From Lichenicoccus sp963693035 (GTDB lineage Bacteria; Pseudomonadota; Alphaproteobacteria; Acetobacterales; Acetobacteraceae): 64,000 bases of DNA. The DNA is taken from assembly GCA_963693035.2 (NCBI GenBank), contig CAXMMQ010000008.1:124001-188000 (forward strand), given 5' to 3'. Below, in pieces: positions 1 through 8,561 of this stretch. The notes beneath the pieces were generated by a model. That model saw nothing but the letters and a program-made list of their open reading frames with translations, was not told the origin of the DNA and ran no database searches. Position 1 is the stretch's first letter; every line of letters begins with the position of its first letter. The position numbers and the translations under genes are program-made.

Positions 1-338
1 CTGCGATGGCCTTTCGAGGATGCCAGGTGCAGGCACTTTGCCAGGTGTGCGAGATATTCGTTCAGGCCGAGCAGTTCGTCCCGGCGCGCCATGCGCTGGC
101 TTGCCGTGTCCACCAGCAGCACCAGCGGCGCATCATCGTCTCTCCGGGCCAGATCGAGAACATGCGAGGCCAGCACGATGGCGCTCTCGATCCCGAGCGG
201 AGCGCCGCCGGTGACTCCGAGTACGGCCGCCTCGCCACCGTCGGCAAGCCGGCCGGTGCCCGAGACGGTGTCATGCGGGCCCGGAACGACATCATGCCCG
301 GCCGGGAACAGCGCCGGCACGACTTCATCGAGCGTCAT
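1..338 (-). CDS. mdcE: Malonate decarboxylase gamma subunit MdcE, partial
   Basis: This is the N-terminal part of the gamma subunit of biotin-independent malonate decarboxylase; the rest lies beyond the left edge. In the known complex the beta and gamma subunits together decarboxylate malonyl-S-ACP and regenerate acetyl-S-ACP. The reading frame opens with MTLDEVVPALFP, passes through GTGRLADGGEAAVLGV and GIESAIVLASHVL, and is open to base 1. The start ATG at 338 overlaps the end of mdcD (stop at 325-327) by 14 bases, the tight coupling usual for this operon. The identification rests mainly on position after mdcA-C-D and the carboxyltransferase-like texture, so the symbol is likely but not proven from this fragment. 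Confidence 0.7.
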   Translation of the reverse strand, partial: MTLDEVVPALFPAGHDVVPGPHDTVSGTGRLADGGEAAVLGVTGGAPLGIESAIVLASHVLDLARRDDDAPLVLLVDTASQRMARRDELLGLNEYLAHLAKCLHLASSKGHR

Positions 339-1255
339 GCGGGGCACCCTGGGAGGCGAGCAGGTCCGCGAATTCATCATCGGACAGATCGGCGATCTGG
401 TCCGGCTCGGCGATGCCCTTCGCGGTCCAGATCGCAGGCGAGTCGCGACACGCGCCATAGGCCTGCAGCCGATGCTCCAGCCGCTGCTGCTCGGCATCGA
501 GTGTCGGCAGGTCTAGTGGCGTCGCCCGGTGCATGAGATCGGCCGCCGCCTCGCGAAAGCTTGTGATAAGGTCGGGCACGTAGCGATCGGCGACCCCGAG
601 CAGCGCGCGGGTGCGGCCGCCGGTGATGCGCCAGACCAGCGCGCGGTCACGGCTGTCGAACTCCTCGACACCCTTGTTGGTCTCGATCACCTCGGGGCCG
701 GTCGACGCTGATGCGGGCCTGCTCGGAGACGACGACATGCGAGCAGCAGGCGGCGACCAGTCCGGCGCCGCCGAACGTGCCGGCGCGGCCGCCGATCAGG
801 GCGACGACCGCAACGCCCGCCTCGCGCGCCTCCAGGATAGCCCGGATGGTTTCCGAGACCGCGATCTCGCCGGCATTGGCCTCCTGCAGACGGACGCCGC
901 CGCTATCGAGCAGCAGCAGCACGGCGCCCGGTCCATTTTTCTGGCGCGCCGCGCGCAGCAGCCCGACCAGCTTGGCGCCGGCGATCTCGCTGAACGTTCC
1001 CCCCATGAAAGCGGCCTTCCTGCCGCCGCCACATGCACTGGTTCTCCCATGAGGCGGGCCCGATCCCACGATCATGCCGTCATCGAAGGCGACCGGCAGA
1101 TCGAAGAGATGCAGAGATGCGGACTGGTCTCGCGCTGGGTCGGGGGAAATGAACTCGACGAAACGCCCATCGTCGAGCAACCCCGCGATCCGCTCGCGGG
1201 CGCTCGCCTCGTACCAACTGGCGATGGTGTCCTCGCCGATCGGGACGGGGCACAT
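325..1255 (-). pseudogene. mdcD: Malonate decarboxylase beta subunit MdcD, frame broken by four +1 insertions
   Basis: This encodes the beta (carboxyltransferase-like) subunit of malonate decarboxylase, acting with MdcE on malonyl-ACP. The N-terminal part from MCPVPIGEDT at 1255 and the C-terminal part (EVIETNKGVEEFDSRDRALVW to the stop at 325) lie in different frames. Removing one base near 1056-1061, 1019-1030, 1008-1010 and 703 gives one continuous protein of about 308 residues. It contains the family motifs GRLMGEP, QEGRFMGG, GAKLVGLLRAA and ARISVTGPEVIETNKG. The first three insertions cancel each other within about 50 bases, leaving a scrambled stretch HGRTSACGGG. Because each correction exactly restores a conserved motif and no other decay is visible, sequencing error is at least as likely as true pseudogenisation. 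The start ATG shares a base with the mdcC stop. Confidence 0.75.
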
Positions 1256-1566
1256 CAGGCTGCCTCGCTGATCAGGCGCACGCCCTGCATCAGCCGCAGC
1301 GACACCGTGTCGGGACGGGCGCCGCCATCGTTGATCGAGATGCGCAGGCCACCGGGCGAGGCACGTTCCACGAAGTCGGCGAGCACGGCCTCCCAGATCG
1401 ACCGGAAGCCGCGGGCAGACGTCGCGACCTCGATATCGCAGCCGTCACCCTCGATCCGCTCGAGCAGCACTTCAAGGTTGCCGGATGCCACCACGCCGAT
1501 GATCGCACTCGCCCGCGTGCCGGCGCAGCGCGAGGCGGCGCGGGCGTGGATGGTGAACAGCTCCAT
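1255..1566 (-). CDS. mdcC: Malonate decarboxylase acyl carrier protein MdcC (delta subunit)
   Basis: This is the small acyl carrier subunit (103 residues; the family is about 100). It carries the phosphoribosyl-dephospho-CoA prosthetic group to which malonyl and acetyl groups are attached during decarboxylation. The expected attachment serine is Ser28 in the motif GVVASGNLEVLLE, matching the modified serine near position 25 known in the family. I chose the ATG at 1566 (MELFTIHARAA) because a longer frame from 1626 would run into the mdcA end and adds no family sequence. It sits between mdcA and mdcD, with its stop overlapping the mdcD start by one base, so translation is probably coupled. Confidence 0.9.
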   Translation of the reverse strand: MELFTIHARAASRCAGTRASAIIGVVASGNLEVLLERIEGDGCDIEVATSARGFRSIWEAVLADFVERASPGGLRISINDGGARPDTVSLRLMQGVRLISEAA

Positions 1567-1577
1567 GCAGCGTCTCC

Positions 1578-3236
1578 CTACCAGTTCCGGAATTTGGAAG
1601 GCGGGCGATACAGGCCCTTTGACCACGAAACGAGGTCGCGTATCGAGCGTGCCGCGAGCAGGTGGCGCGTCGCATCGAGCGGATCCAGGCCAAGATCCTC
1701 GGGCCGCCGGATGATGCGGCGCTCGCGCAGCGACTGCACCTTCGCGCGGTCGCGCCCTCGGCCGACATCCGTGTAGCCCGCAACCCCACGGATCGCCTGC
1801 TCGCGCTCGCTACGGCTGCGGCACAGCAGCAGGTTGGCGATGCCCTCCTCGGTGACGATGTGGGTGACGTCGTCGCCATAGATCATCACCGGCACCAGCT
1901 CGAGATGCAGCTTCTCGGCGAGGGCTACGCTGTCGAGCGTCTCCACAAAGGCCGGCACCATGCCGGTGCCGAAGGTCTCGACGATCTGCACCACCAGCTT
2001 GCGGCCGCGTATCATGGCGCCGTCGCCGTCGCTGGCCTCGCGTCCGGCCTTGAGCCAGGCATCCGTTGGGTGCCGGCGGCCATGCGCGTCCGCACCCATG
2101 TTCGGCGCGCCGCCGAAGCCTGCGATGCGGCTCGGAGTCACGGTGGAGGAGTTGCCGTCGAGGTCGATCTGCAGGGTCGAGCCGATGAACATGTCGCAGG
2201 CATAGAGGCCGGCGTTCTGGCACATCATGCGGTTGGAGCGCAGCGTGCCGTCGCGGCCCGTGAAGTAGATGTCCGGACGCGCCGCCATGTAGTCGTCCAT
2301 GCCGACTTCGCTGCCGAAGCTGTGGATCTGCTCGACCCAGCCGCTCTCGATGGCCGGGATCAGCGTCGGGTGCGGGTTCAGCGCCCACCGCGTGGCGATC
2401 TTTCCGCGCAGGCCGAGCCTCTCGCCGAAGGTCGGCAGCAGCAGTTCGATCGCGGCCGTGCCGAAGCCGATGCCGTGGTTGAGCCGCTTCACGCGATATT
2501 CGGCATAGATCCCCTTGATGGCCATCATCGCCATCAGGATCTGGGTTTCGGTGATGCTGGCCGGGTCGCGGGTGAACAGCGGCTCGACATAGAACGGCGT
2601 GTCGGCCTGGATGATGAAGTCGATCTGGTCGCCGGGGATGTCGACGCGCGGAACGGTGTCGACGATGCGGTTGACCTGCGCCACCACGATGCCGGACTTG
2701 AACGCGGTCGCCTCGACGATGGTCGGCGTGTCCTCGGTGTTCGGGCCGGTATAGAGGTTGCCGTCGGCGTCGGCCTGCACGGCGGCGATCAGCGCCACGT
2801 TCGGCGTGAGGTCCATGTAGTAGCGGGCGAACAGCTCGATATAGGTGTGGATGGCGCCGAGTTCGATGCGGCCGCGATCGAGCGCGCGCGCCACCGAGGC
2901 GCCCTGCGGGCCGGAATACGAGAAGTCGAGCTTGCGGGCGATGCCGCGCTCGAAGATCTCCAGGTGCTCGGGCAGCACGATGCCGGACTGCACGATATGC
3001 AGGTCATGCACCCGGGCCGGATCGGCTGCCGCCAACGCGCGCGCCAGCAGGTCGGCCTGCTTCTGGTTGTCGCCCTCCAGGCAGACCCGGTCACCGGGCT
3101 GCAGCAGCGCCTCGAGCAGGGCGGTCGCATCCGACGCCGCTACCCGCTTGCCATGGGCGAGCGGCGCCGCACGGCCGAGCCGTTCGGAGCGGGCGGTGCG
3201 CTGGCGGTCCCAGTGCTTGGCGTCCAGAGCAGTCAT
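1578..3236 (-). CDS. mdcA: Malonate decarboxylase alpha subunit MdcA (acetyl-S-ACP:malonate ACP transferase)
   Basis: MdcA (552 residues, normal family length) exchanges acetate for malonate on the acyl carrier protein, the first step of the malonate decarboxylase cycle. It is a CoA-transferase-type protein. Recognisable stretches are PGDRVCLEGDNQKQADLLARAL near residues 48-68, HIVQSGIVLPEHLEIFERG, the long YMDLTPNVALIAAVQADADGNLY segment, NHGIGFGTAAIELLLPTF and IAGFGGAPNMGADAHGRRHPT. It heads the minus-strand operon mdcA-C-D-E; mdcC begins 11 bases after its stop. The accessory genes mdcB, mdcG and mdcH are not in view and may lie to the left. The 111-base gap upstream is shared with a divergent exporter gene and should hold both promoters. 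Confidence 0.93.
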   Translation of the reverse strand: MTALDAKHWDRQRTARSERLGRAAPLAHGKRVAASDATALLEALLQPGDRVCLEGDNQKQADLLARALAAADPARVHDLHIVQSGIVLPEHLEIFERGIARKLDFSYSGPQGASVARALDRGRIELGAIHTYIELFARYYMDLTPNVALIAAVQADADGNLYTGPNTEDTPTIVEATAFKSGIVVAQVNRIVDTVPRVDIPGDQIDFIIQADTPFYVEPLFTRDPASITETQILMAMMAIKGIYAEYRVKRLNHGIGFGTAAIELLLPTFGERLGLRGKIATRWALNPHPTLIPAIESGWVEQIHSFGSEVGMDDYMAARPDIYFTGRDGTLRSNRMMCQNAGLYACDMFIGSTLQIDLDGNSSTVTPSRIAGFGGAPNMGADAHGRRHPTDAWLKAGREASDGDGAMIRGRKLVVQIVETFGTGMVPAFVETLDSVALAEKLHLELVPVMIYGDDVTHIVTEEGIANLLLCRSRSEREQAIRGVAGYTDVGRGRDRAKVQSLRERRIIRRPEDLGLDPLDATRHLLAARSIRDLVSWSKGLYRPPSKFRNW

Positions 3237-3347
3237 GCGGGTCTCCGGGGCATGCGCCTACCTTGGCGCAGCGTCCCTGCTTCGTGAACCACCCGCCTCG
3301 ACGCAAGTTGCGCCGGCGGCCGAAGCTCGCCATGACGGATCCCCGCG

Positions 3348-4547
3348 ATGCCCGACATGCCCCCGACCCTCCACGCGCCGGCTGCCCCGACGGTCGCGAT
3401 CCCGCCCTTCTGGCTGCTGGCCGCGGTCACCATGACCGGCACCGCCGCGCTGCATATTTTCGTCCCGGCCCTGCCCGACGTGGCGCGTCAGTTCGGGGTG
3501 AGCCGGCACACGGCGCAATATGCCATCACGCTCTACCTGCTCGGCATGGCGTTCGGGCAGTTGCTGTACGGACCGCTCTCCGATCGCTTCGGACGCCGGC
3601 CGCTGCTGATCTTCGGCTTGTCGCTCTACCTGGCCGGCCTGCTGCTAGGCTGCCTGGCGCCCCAGATCGGCACGCTGCTGGCCGCTCGGATCCTGCAGTC
3701 GCTCGGCGGCTGCGGCGCCCTGGTGCTCGGCCGCGCGATGGTGCGCGACGGCGCCGGCCGCAGGGACGCCGCGCGCCAGCTTGCGACCCTCGGCCTGGTG
3801 ATGGGACTGACGCCGGCGGTGTCGCCCGCGATCGGCGGCCTGATCGATGCCTTGCTGGGCTGGCGGGCGATCTTCGCGACGCTGGCGCTGGTGGTGGGGG
3901 TACTGCTGGTCCTGGTGCTGCGGCGGCTGCCGGAGACCAACCGGCACCCGGTGCCGATGCCGGGCGCCGGCGCGATCCTGCTCGGCTACCGGGTGCTGTG
4001 GCGCTCGCCCGCCTACCGCCGCTACACCGTCGCCGGCGCCTGCGCGGCGACCAGCCTGTACGCCTTCCTGGCCGAGGCGCCGTTCCTGCTGGTGGACATC
4101 ATGCACCGGTCGCCCGCCTCGGTCGGTTTCTACTGCCTGCTGGCGGTCGCCGGCATGATGCTCGGCACCCTGCTGGCGCGGCAGATGGCGGCCAGCGCGG
4201 CACCTTCGGTGGCCGCACGGCGCGGCAACCTGCTCTGCCTCGCCAGCGCCGGCCTGCTGGTGCTGCTGAGCGCAACGCAGCAGCTTGGACTGGTCGCGAT
4301 GATGACGCTGCTGGTGCTGTATGCCGTCGGCATCGGCATCGTCAGCCCGAATGCGCTCGCCGGCCTGATGAACACCCATCCCGAACGCGCCGGCGCCGCC
4401 TCCAGCCTGTACGGCTTCCTGCAGATGGCGTTCGGCGCAGGCTTCACCTGGGCGGTGTCGCTCGGCTTCGGCGGTCCGCAGACGGCGGTGGCGATCGTCC
4501 TGCTGGCCGCCGCCGCCTGCGCCGGGGCGTCATTGCATCGTGTTTAG
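3348..4547 (+). CDS. Bcr/CflA family MFS multidrug efflux transporter
   Basis: This 399-residue protein of the major facilitator superfamily is predicted to have 12 membrane segments in the inner membrane. The N-terminal IFVPALPDVARQFGV resembles the Bcr/CflA signature. The loop GQLLYGPLSDRFGRRPLL is the classical MFS motif A between helices 2 and 3. Family members export drugs such as bicyclomycin, sulfonamides or chloramphenicol, or small metabolites; the substrate here cannot be read from sequence. It is divergent from mdcA. Its 3' end overlaps the convergent glycosyltransferase gene by about 104 bases, which is unusual. Two further Bcr/CflA paralogues occur near 56-57 kb and 62-63.5 kb. 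Confidence 0.85.
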   Translation: MPDMPPTLHAPAAPTVAIPPFWLLAAVTMTGTAALHIFVPALPDVARQFGVSRHTAQYAITLYLLGMAFGQLLYGPLSDRFGRRPLLIFGLSLYLAGLLLGCLAPQIGTLLAARILQSLGGCGALVLGRAMVRDGAGRRDAARQLATLGLVMGLTPAVSPAIGGLIDALLGWRAIFATLALVVGVLLVLVLRRLPETNRHPVPMPGAGAILLGYRVLWRSPAYRRYTVAGACAATSLYAFLAEAPFLLVDIMHRSPASVGFYCLLAVAGMMLGTLLARQMAASAAPSVAARRGNLLCLASAGLLVLLSATQQLGLVAMMTLLVLYAVGIGIVSPNALAGLMNTHPERAGAASSLYGFLQMAFGAGFTWAVSLGFGGPQTAVAIVLLAAAACAGASLHRV

Positions 4548-6567
4548 GGGCAGCGTGTGTAGAGCGGGCCAGAGCCTTCGATCCGCCCAAAGCGGGGGTG
4601 ACGCCGTCCGAGTACGCCAGCGCCAGCGCATAGGCCCGCTCGTAGGCGGCCAGGTCGCTGTGGCCGGTGGCCTCGTGGTCGATCATGTCGCCGATCTCGT
4701 TGTAGATCGCGAAATTGGCGAGATCCGGCACCGGACTGCGGCCGGCCAGGTGGTCGTCCCACATGAGGCGATACAGGCCCTCCAGGCTCCCCACCAGGAG
4801 CGGCATGTCGAACAGGGTGCAGGTCCCGCGTCCGGCCTGCAGGCGCTCGCGCAAAGCGGCGAGCCGGCCCGGCTGCAACCCGCATTCGACCGCGCGCGCC
4901 ACGTAGGCGGCCGGATCGGTGCAGACCAGCTCCGGCAGGCCGGCGGCGTGCACCAGGCTGGAACAGACGCGGGCGGCGAAGCTGTTGCCCTGCAGGGTCA
5001 CCACCGGCACCCCCATCCAGAGCGCGTCCGACGCGGTGGTGTGCGCGCCGTAAGGCCAGGTGTCGAGGAACAGGTCGGCGGCCGGGTAGCGTGCGAGATG
5101 CTCGGCATTCAGCCGGCGTTCGGCAAACACCAGCCGGTCCGGCGCGACGCCGTGGCGTTCGGCCTGTTGCCGCAGCCGCACGTCGGTGGCTGCATTGCCC
5201 GACAGCAGCCAGAGCACCGCGCCGGGCACCCGGTCGAGGATGGCCATCCAGCACGCGAACATCGCGGGCGTGATCTTCTGCGTGCCGTTGAAGCAGCAAT
5301 AGACCATGGCCGCCTCGGGCAGTCCGAGCGCGTGCCGCGGCGGCGGCGGCCCGGCCACCGCGCGCCGGCGGTCGGTGGGCTGGTAGCACGGCAGCCGGAC
5401 CACGCGCTCGCTGCAGAAGCGCTCCCGGTCCGCAGGAACGATCACCTCGTCGGCAATGATGTACTGGTGGTGCGGCGTGCCCATGCTGCCGGGATAGCCG
5501 AGCCAGTTCACGATCACCGGCGCCGGCTTCAAGGCGATGGAAGCAGCCGGCACGTCGCCGGTATGGCCGCCCAGGTCGACGAGGATGTCGATGTCGTCCT
5601 GCACGATCCGGCTCGCCACCGCCCGTTCGCTCCAGCCGGACACGGTGTGCCACTGGTCTGCGGCCTCGCGTATGCGCGCCTGCATCGCGTCCGGCGGGGC
5701 GCGGCCCGAATAGTAGGCGAACACCTCGAAGCCAGCCCGGTCGTGCAGCTCGAACAGCTCCGCGGTCAGGAAGCCGATGGCATGTTCGCGCAGGTCCGGC
5801 GAGACATAGCCGATCCGCAGCTTCCGGTCGCGCGCCGGCGCGAGCACCGGCTCGGACGCCGGCCAGCCCCCGACGGTGGCCGGGCCCGAGGGGCAGCCAC
5901 CATCGCGCTGCATGCTGCGCCACGCATTGGTCATCTGGAACATCGGATCGTCGGCATGGATCGCGAGCGCCAGAGGTGCCAGCGACGCGGTCAGGTTGGA
6001 CCGGGTGAACCTGCCCCAGGGTGCCAGCACCGGCCACTTGCACTGCATCTCGCGCAGCGCGATCCAGTGCTGCAGCGCGTCGCGCTGGTGCCGATCGAGA
6101 TCGAGGCACCGGCGCAGCGCCTCCTCGGCACTGTCGAGGTCGCCGACCGACTTGAACACCCGCGCGCAGTGCTTGAGGGCGATGATCTTGTTGCCGATCA
6201 GGTCGCCATCAGTCGGTGCCAGCAGGTCCGCGACATGCAGCCACTGCCCGACCGCCGCCTGCAGGTTGCCCAGCCGTTCGAAGGCAAGCCCGGCATTGGT
6301 GTAGGCGGCAAGGAAGGACGGCCGCAGTGCCGTGGCGGTGGTGAAGGCGGCCACCGCCTCGGCATGACGGCCGGCCTGGGTCAGCAGGACGCCGTGGTTG
6401 AAGCAGGCGACGTTGCGCAGCGGATCGAGCGGATGCTGGTCCAGCCAGTGCGCGTAGAGGTCCAGGCCCTGCTGCGTCCGCCCCGGTCCGGTGAACCTTT
6501 CGGCCGCTCCGATCAGCTCGACGATCCCGAAGCCGGGATCTTCCACCTGCACCCGCAACGGCTGCAT
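4444..6567 (-). CDS. TPR-SPINDLY family (GT41) O-linked glycosyltransferase, copy 1
   Basis: This 707-residue protein has helical TPR-like repeats (about 30-190) followed by a GT41 catalytic region (about 248-650), the layout of bacterial O-GlcNAc transferases. Conserved features are RIGYVSPDLREHAIGF with His262 at the position of the catalytic histidine, VDLGGHTGD, WLGYPGSMGT, FNGTQKITPAMF with Lys431 at the nucleotide-sugar lysine, and DTWPYGAHTTASDALWMGVPVVTLQG. Such enzymes transfer GlcNAc or a related sugar to Ser/Thr, as in flagellin glycosylation. The start ATG at 6567 shares a base with the stop of copy 2, so I reject the longer frame to 7044. The last 34 residues (Arg/Pro-rich) are antisense to the exporter gene and look like run-through past a lost stop. 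The sugar donor and target are unknown. Confidence 0.85.
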   Translation of the reverse strand: MQPLRVQVEDPGFGIVELIGAAERFTGPGRTQQGLDLYAHWLDQHPLDPLRNVACFNHGVLLTQAGRHAEAVAAFTTATALRPSFLAAYTNAGLAFERLGNLQAAVGQWLHVADLLAPTDGDLIGNKIIALKHCARVFKSVGDLDSAEEALRRCLDLDRHQRDALQHWIALREMQCKWPVLAPWGRFTRSNLTASLAPLALAIHADDPMFQMTNAWRSMQRDGGCPSGPATVGGWPASEPVLAPARDRKLRIGYVSPDLREHAIGFLTAELFELHDRAGFEVFAYYSGRAPPDAMQARIREAADQWHTVSGWSERAVASRIVQDDIDILVDLGGHTGDVPAASIALKPAPVIVNWLGYPGSMGTPHHQYIIADEVIVPADRERFCSERVVRLPCYQPTDRRRAVAGPPPPRHALGLPEAAMVYCCFNGTQKITPAMFACWMAILDRVPGAVLWLLSGNAATDVRLRQQAERHGVAPDRLVFAERRLNAEHLARYPAADLFLDTWPYGAHTTASDALWMGVPVVTLQGNSFAARVCSSLVHAAGLPELVCTDPAAYVARAVECGLQPGRLAALRERLQAGRGTCTLFDMPLLVGSLEGLYRLMWDDHLAGRSPVPDLANFAIYNEIGDMIDHEATGHSDLAAYERAYALALAYSDGVTPALGGSKALARSTHAAPKHDAMTPRRRRRRPAGRSPPPSADRRSRATPPR

Positions 6568-8492
6568 CAGGAGGCGCTGTGCTGCGCCGACACCAGTTCC
6601 GTCAGCCTGAGCTCGAAGGCGCCGGTGAAGCGGTCGATATTGCCGGCCGTGCGGTGCCAGGCCTCCCTGGTGAAGTGCTGCCTGTAGGCCGCATAGGCCT
6701 CCGGCCGGGTTGCCAGCATCGTCCCGGTCTCGACGTAGTCGGCGAAACTTTTGGTGATGCCCTGGTGCGCGTCGATGGCATGCAGCATCGAGCCCGCCAT
6801 GCGCGAGGCGAACGAGGCGCCGCTCAGCGTCAGCAGCGGCAACTGCATGCGGATCGCATCGCTCGCGACGGTGCCTGCATTGTAGGGAAACGTGTCGAGG
6901 AACAGGTCGGCGGCGCCGAGGCGGCTCATATACAGCTCGGGGCTCGTGCGTCCCGCGAACAGGATACGCGCGGGCGCGATGCCGCAGCACTCCGCATGCG
7001 CGAGCAGGTTCTCCTGCGCCCAGCGGTTGTCCACCGCCAGCCACAGCACCGAGCGGTCAGCACTGGCCATGATCGCCATCCAGGCGGCGAACATGGCCTC
7101 GGTGATCTTGTACGAGTTGGAGAAGCAGCAGAGTACGAAAGCATCCTCCGGCAGTCCCGCCTCCACGCGGGTCAGCGGGGCCGCGATCTCGCGCTTGCTG
7201 TCATTGGCCTGGTAGATCGGTGCAATGGCAACCGGCGTCGGGCGGTACGCGTCGGCCCGTTCCGGCGGAATGACGAAATCGTCGCAGAACAGGTAGTCGA
7301 TCTCCGGCATCGGCAGCGGACCGATGAAGCCCAGATAGGTGGCCTGGATCGGCGCCGGGCGCCACTTGAGCACGGCGAGGCGGGTATGCGCGGTGAGCCC
7401 GTTCAGATCGACGAGAATGTCGATCTCGTCGTCCCGGATCATGCGAGCGGCCTGCTCGTCCGACAGGCCGCGGATGATCCGTTGATGATCGAAGCCCGCA
7501 AGCACACGCTGCCTGATCTCGCTGCCATCCTCAAGGGTCGAGCAGTAGCCGTAGATCTCGAAGCGGCTGCGGTCGTGATGCTCGAACAGCTCGGCCACCA
7601 GGAAGCTCATGGCGTGGCGGCAGAAATCCGATGACAGGTAGCCGATCCTGATCCGGTCGTGCCGGTACGCGCGCGGCGGCTCGAGACGACCGTCGATGGC
7701 GGGGATCTTGCGCGCGATCCAGCCCGCGATGACGTCGCGTTGCACATCGACATCGTCGGTGAGCGCCAGCAGGCCGAGCGGTCCCGCCTGTTGCAGCAGC
7801 GCCTCCGCGGGGAGCCCCGGCATGTCGGCCTGCAGCACCGGCCAGCGGCAGGCCTTCTGGCGGATATGCACCCAATGCTGCACCACGTCCGGCTGTGCCG
7901 GATCGGTCAGCAGCGACGTCCGCATCACCGCCTCGGCCTCGTCCAGGCGCCCGTTCTTCTCCAGCAGGCGGGCGCGATGATTGAGCAGCGACGTGCGTGC
8001 CTCGTTGGTCTGGATGGCGCCGTCCCAGGCGGCCAGGGCCAGGTCGACCTGCCCCGCCGCCTCCAGTCCGAGCCCCAGATTGACCGCGGCCGGATAAAAA
8101 TCCGGTCGCAATGCGCGCGCACTGCCATAGGCTGCGAGCGCCGCGCCCTTGTCCCCGCTCAGCCCCAGTGCCGCGCCCAAGTTGAACCAGGCCGCGAACA
8201 GATGCGGGCTGACGCCGGTGTTGGCCGCGATCCAGCGCCGATACAGCAGGATTTCCGCAGCGCCCGTCGAGCCGGGGCGGCCGCGTTCGATGGCGGCAAT
8301 GATCGCCTCGAACGGGGTCCGTCGGAGCTGGTCGTCGGCGCCGGCGGAGAGCGGACCGGACCCGTCATCGGTGACGAGCAGGCTCGCCAACCAGCCGGCA
8401 TCGACCAGGGGCGCGGCACCGAGCGTCGTTGCCGGCGCCACGGAGCATTTCTTCGTGTCAACCTGGGATGCGGGCACGGACAGCAGGAGCAT
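6567..8492 (-). CDS. TPR-SPINDLY family (GT41) O-linked glycosyltransferase, copy 2
   Basis: This is a second GT41 enzyme (641 residues) with TPR-like repeats at about 70-220 (FAAWFNLGAALGLSGDKGAALAAYGSA is one unit) and a catalytic region at about 280-630. The catalytic histidine is kept at His293 (IGYLSSDFCRHAMSFL), and the donor-binding lysine at Lys462 (SNSYKITEAMF). DTFPYNAGTVASDAIRMQLPLLTL is the C-terminal donor-site signature. It departs from copy 1 in reading VDLNGLTAHTRL instead of GGHTGD and LGFIGPLPMPEIDY instead of LGYPGSMG, suggesting a different acceptor or donor. It lies 69 bases downstream of the octad-repeat gene and is translationally coupled to copy 1, so the three probably form one operon. 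No signal peptide is evident, so both enzymes should be cytoplasmic. Confidence 0.85.
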   Translation of the reverse strand: MLLLSVPASQVDTKKCSVAPATTLGAAPLVDAGWLASLLVTDDGSGPLSAGADDQLRRTPFEAIIAAIERGRPGSTGAAEILLYRRWIAANTGVSPHLFAAWFNLGAALGLSGDKGAALAAYGSARALRPDFYPAAVNLGLGLEAAGQVDLALAAWDGAIQTNEARTSLLNHRARLLEKNGRLDEAEAVMRTSLLTDPAQPDVVQHWVHIRQKACRWPVLQADMPGLPAEALLQQAGPLGLLALTDDVDVQRDVIAGWIARKIPAIDGRLEPPRAYRHDRIRIGYLSSDFCRHAMSFLVAELFEHHDRSRFEIYGYCSTLEDGSEIRQRVLAGFDHQRIIRGLSDEQAARMIRDDEIDILVDLNGLTAHTRLAVLKWRPAPIQATYLGFIGPLPMPEIDYLFCDDFVIPPERADAYRPTPVAIAPIYQANDSKREIAAPLTRVEAGLPEDAFVLCCFSNSYKITEAMFAAWMAIMASADRSVLWLAVDNRWAQENLLAHAECCGIAPARILFAGRTSPELYMSRLGAADLFLDTFPYNAGTVASDAIRMQLPLLTLSGASFASRMAGSMLHAIDAHQGITKSFADYVETGTMLATRPEAYAAYRQHFTREAWHRTAGNIDRFTGAFELRLTELVSAQHSAS

Positions 8493-8561
8493 GCGGACTT
8501 TCCAGACATCATCCGATGGCGTTGGACGAGACGTGCGGGAGCTCTGCGTCGCTCCCGGGGG

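Noticed and set aside
6568..7044. N-terminal extension making GT41 copy 1 866 residues long
   Set aside because: The extra 159 residues are out of frame with, and lie inside, GT41 copy 2; the ATG at 6567 overlapping the copy 2 stop is far more natural.
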